From positions 1-44,090 of the forward strand of contig JAJRSM010000026.1 of NCBI GenBank assembly GCA_024278765.1: a DNA stretch of 44,090 nucleotides. The letters are read 5' to 3'. Positions 42,618-44,090 of the stretch are shown one piece after another (position 1 is the stretch's first letter; every line of letters starts with the position of its first letter). The translations under genes and the position numbers were made by a program. The notes beneath the pieces are model-generated. The model did not search any database and had not been told where the DNA came from. It worked only from the letters and a program-made list of their open reading frames with translations. The DNA is from Deltaproteobacteria bacterium (lineage in GTDB: Bacteria; Desulfobacterota; GWC2-55-46; DRQE01).

Positions 42618-43937
42618 CTATGCCCTCAGGACGTTCTCGCATTTTATATCGTTGGTTGCGCCGCGCGTGTCTACGACGACGCTGCTATGCTTTACTATCC
42701 ATTCATAATCATAATCGCTATGGTCAGTCGCTATGAGTACGCAGTCGTAGCTCTGAATGTTTTTTTCATTTAACTCAATTGATTTCATTGCAAGGTCGTG
42801 GTTGCGCATCTTGTGCGTGGCCGGTACATGCGGATCGTTATATGCGACCTCTGCACCGAGCTTTTGCAAGAGTTCGATTAATACAAGCGAAGGGGATTCG
42901 CGTACGTCGTCTACGTCTTTTTTATATGCCAGTCCAAGTACCAGGATCTTTGAGCCTTTTATTGGTTTGGATTGTAAATTTAGGGCCTCAAAGACCTTGC
43001 CAACGACATAGAACGGCATCTGAGTATTTATCTCTCCGGCCAGTTCTATGAACTTTGTAGAAAAATCAAATTGCCGTGCTTTCCATGAAAGATAGAATGG
43101 GTCTATCGGTATGCAATGACCACCAAGGCCCGGCCCCGGATAAAATGGCTGAAAGCCAAAGGGTTTTGTGCTCGATGCCTTGATGACCTCCCAGATATCG
43201 ATATCCATACGCTCGGTGAGCATCTTGAGTTCATTGACCAGCGCGATATTAACGCAGCGATAGATATTTTCCAGAAGCTTGGTCATCTCGGCCGCCTTTG
43301 TGCTGGAGACCTCGACGACCTGCTCTATTACCTGAGAATATAAAAGTGAGCCGACCTTTAGGCACTCCGGTGTCGTGCCGCCAACGACCTTAGGTATCGT
43401 AGAGGTACTGAAGTCCTTTCGGCCCGGGTCTTCTCGCTCTGGCGAGAAGACCAGAAAATAGTCAGTACCTGTCTTTAAGCCCTTTTCCTCAAAGCGCGTC
43501 TGCAATAATTCTTCGGTAGTGCCAGGGTAGGTCGTTGACTCTAGCGATATTATCTGGCCGGGCCTCAGGTGCTTGGCTATTACATCGGCGGTCTCAACGA
43601 CGTAGCGCATCTCAGGCTCTCGCGTTTTGTTCAGTGGCGTGGGTACGCAGATTATTACGGCCTCGCAGTCGGCAAGTCCTGCCATAACCGTCGTTGCCGT
43701 GAAGTTGCCGCTCTCTGTGATCTTCTCAATAGCAGTAGCGGGGATATGCTTTATATAAGACCTTCCTTCACAGAGCGCGGTTACTTTGGTTGCGTCTACA
43801 TCAAAGCCGGTTACTGAAAAACCTTCTTCGCAGAACCGCAAGACCAGCGGCAGCCCTACGTAGCCGAGCCCTATGACGCCTATACGGGCACTTTTGTCTT
43901 TAATCTTATCGGTTAATTTATCGATTATCTTTGTCAC
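42618..43937 (-). CDS. Nucleotide-sugar dehydrogenase (WecC/WbpA/TviB type)
   Basis: This enzyme oxidises a UDP-(N-acetyl)hexose to the uronate. It has the Rossmann motif IGVIGLGYVGLPLVLRF, VPTPLNKTREPEMRYV, VFSPEREDPG, the central ENIYRCVNIALVNEL, the catalytic-Cys loop GPGLGGHCIPIDPFYLSWKA, and VLGLAYKKDVDDVRESPS. The EREDPG pattern fits the TviB/WbpA branch more than UDP-glucose dehydrogenases. The longest frame begins at ATG 43997, but its first 20 residues read into the IS30 tail. GGGGGAG with GTG at 43937 gives the natural start (439 residues). It is the first gene of the glycan operon. Confidence 0.93.
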   Translation of the reverse strand: MTKIIDKLTDKIKDKSARIGVIGLGYVGLPLVLRFCEEGFSVTGFDVDATKVTALCEGRSYIKHIPATAIEKITESGNFTATTVMAGLADCEAVIICVPTPLNKTREPEMRYVVETADVIAKHLRPGQIISLESTTYPGTTEELLQTRFEEKGLKTGTDYFLVFSPEREDPGRKDFSTSTIPKVVGGTTPECLKVGSLLYSQVIEQVVEVSSTKAAEMTKLLENIYRCVNIALVNELKMLTERMDIDIWEVIKASSTKPFGFQPFYPGPGLGGHCIPIDPFYLSWKARQFDFSTKFIELAGEINTQMPFYVVGKVFEALNLQSKPIKGSKILVLGLAYKKDVDDVRESPSLVLIELLQKLGAEVAYNDPHVPATHKMRNHDLAMKSIELNEKNIQSYDCVLIATDHSDYDYEWIVKHSSVVVDTRGATNDIKCENVLRA

Positions 43938-43950
43938 AGTCTTTTTATCT

Positions 43951-44090
43951 CCCCCACATTCAAGGTCGAAGTGCAACAGAGGCGGAAGCGACCTCAAGCG
44001 GTGTTTTGTAGCCCAGACACTTTCTGGGCCTGTTGTTGATCAGTGATTCTACCCTTGCCACCTGCTCGTCCGTTATTTTAGCGAAGTCCG
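43951..44090 (-). mobile_element. IS30-family transposase 3' end and terminal inverted repeat
   Basis: On the minus strand the frame entering at 44090 reads DFAKITDEQVARVESLINNR, then PRKCLGYKTPLEV, and stops at TGA (43960-43962). N-x-RP-R-K-x-LGY-x-TP-x-E-V is the C-terminal signature of IS30-family transposases. The final codons and following bases (TTGCACTTCGACCTTGAATG) look like the terminal inverted repeat, as IS30-type genes often overlap their IR. The rest of the element lies outside the window. It ends only about 15 bp before the dehydrogenase start. Confidence 0.85.

Overview
The window looks like a chromosomal segment of a motile, Gram-negative, microaerobic or facultatively aerobic bacterium. 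The evidence is a cbb3 oxidase operon, a chemotaxis operon, diderm-type lipoproteins and an O-antigen/exopolysaccharide-type operon. Base composition is intermediate, with heavy use of AGA/AGG arginine and ATA isoleucine codons and frequent GTG/TTG starts. By eye the protein set fits a deltaproteobacterial or Nitrospirota-like lineage, but no rRNA or marker gene fixes the taxon. Both ends are cut inside insertion sequences: an IS3-family transposase tail at the left and an IS30-family transposase tail at the right.

Layout. (1) 1-1.5 kb is a decayed region: IS3 end, a carboxymuconolactone decarboxylase/AhpD-like gene truncated at the IS end, an intact paralogue next to it, and a 3' remnant of an old-yellow-enzyme-type reductase. 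(2) 1.5-2.27 kb is a long non-coding stretch with hairpins. (3) 2.27-10.5 kb holds cytochrome cbb3 oxidase genes ccoN-O-Q-P, followed by maturation genes ccoG-H-I-S and a TauE/SafE-like membrane protein. CcoP is short and has one haem c site. (4) 10.6-12.2 kb has two response regulators with no kinase beside them (Rcp1-type and NarL/FixJ-type), separated by a 485-bp non-coding region. (5) 12.4-22.5 kb is a chemotaxis operon: STAS protein, MCP, cheY, cheA, cheW, cytosolic PAS-MCP, PilJ-type MCP, cheR, cheB. No cheZ, cheC, cheX or cheD is present. (6) 22.6-31.5 kb holds small operons: a trypsin-fold protein whose nucleophile position reads Asn, tadA, phosphomannomutase/phosphoglucomutase, a lipoprotein plus TPR pair, a small unknown protein, thioredoxin, a TlpA-like lipoprotein thioredoxin, rpe and sixA. 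(7) 31.5-43.9 kb is one minus-strand polysaccharide operon read from the nucleotide-sugar dehydrogenase towards manC: dehydrogenase, Wzx-like flippase, radical SAM/SPASM protein, membrane-anchored methyltransferase, five glycosyltransferases, GalE-like epimerase and manC.

How it works together. The phosphomannomutase (24.3 kb) and ManC (31.5 kb) would supply GDP-mannose. The dehydrogenase and the epimerase would supply uronate-type and epimerised UDP-sugars to the glycosyltransferases, and the flippase would export the lipid-linked glycan. The chemotaxis receptors would feed one CheA-CheY pathway that adapts through CheR/CheB. The cbb3 operon carries its own assembly set, apart from a recognisable CcoA copper importer. 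Several starts were moved from the longest open frame to the codon with a Shine-Dalgarno sequence (ccoH, ccoS, cheW, two MCPs, tadA, trxA, rpe, one glycosyltransferase and the dehydrogenase).

I did not find a clearly new multi-gene system. The observations most worth a second look are the Asn-for-Ser trypsin-fold protein, the mono-haem CcoP, the radical SAM/SPASM gene inside a glycan operon, the possible small RNA near 11.25-11.4 kb, and the IS30 end that abuts and may help translate the glycan operon.
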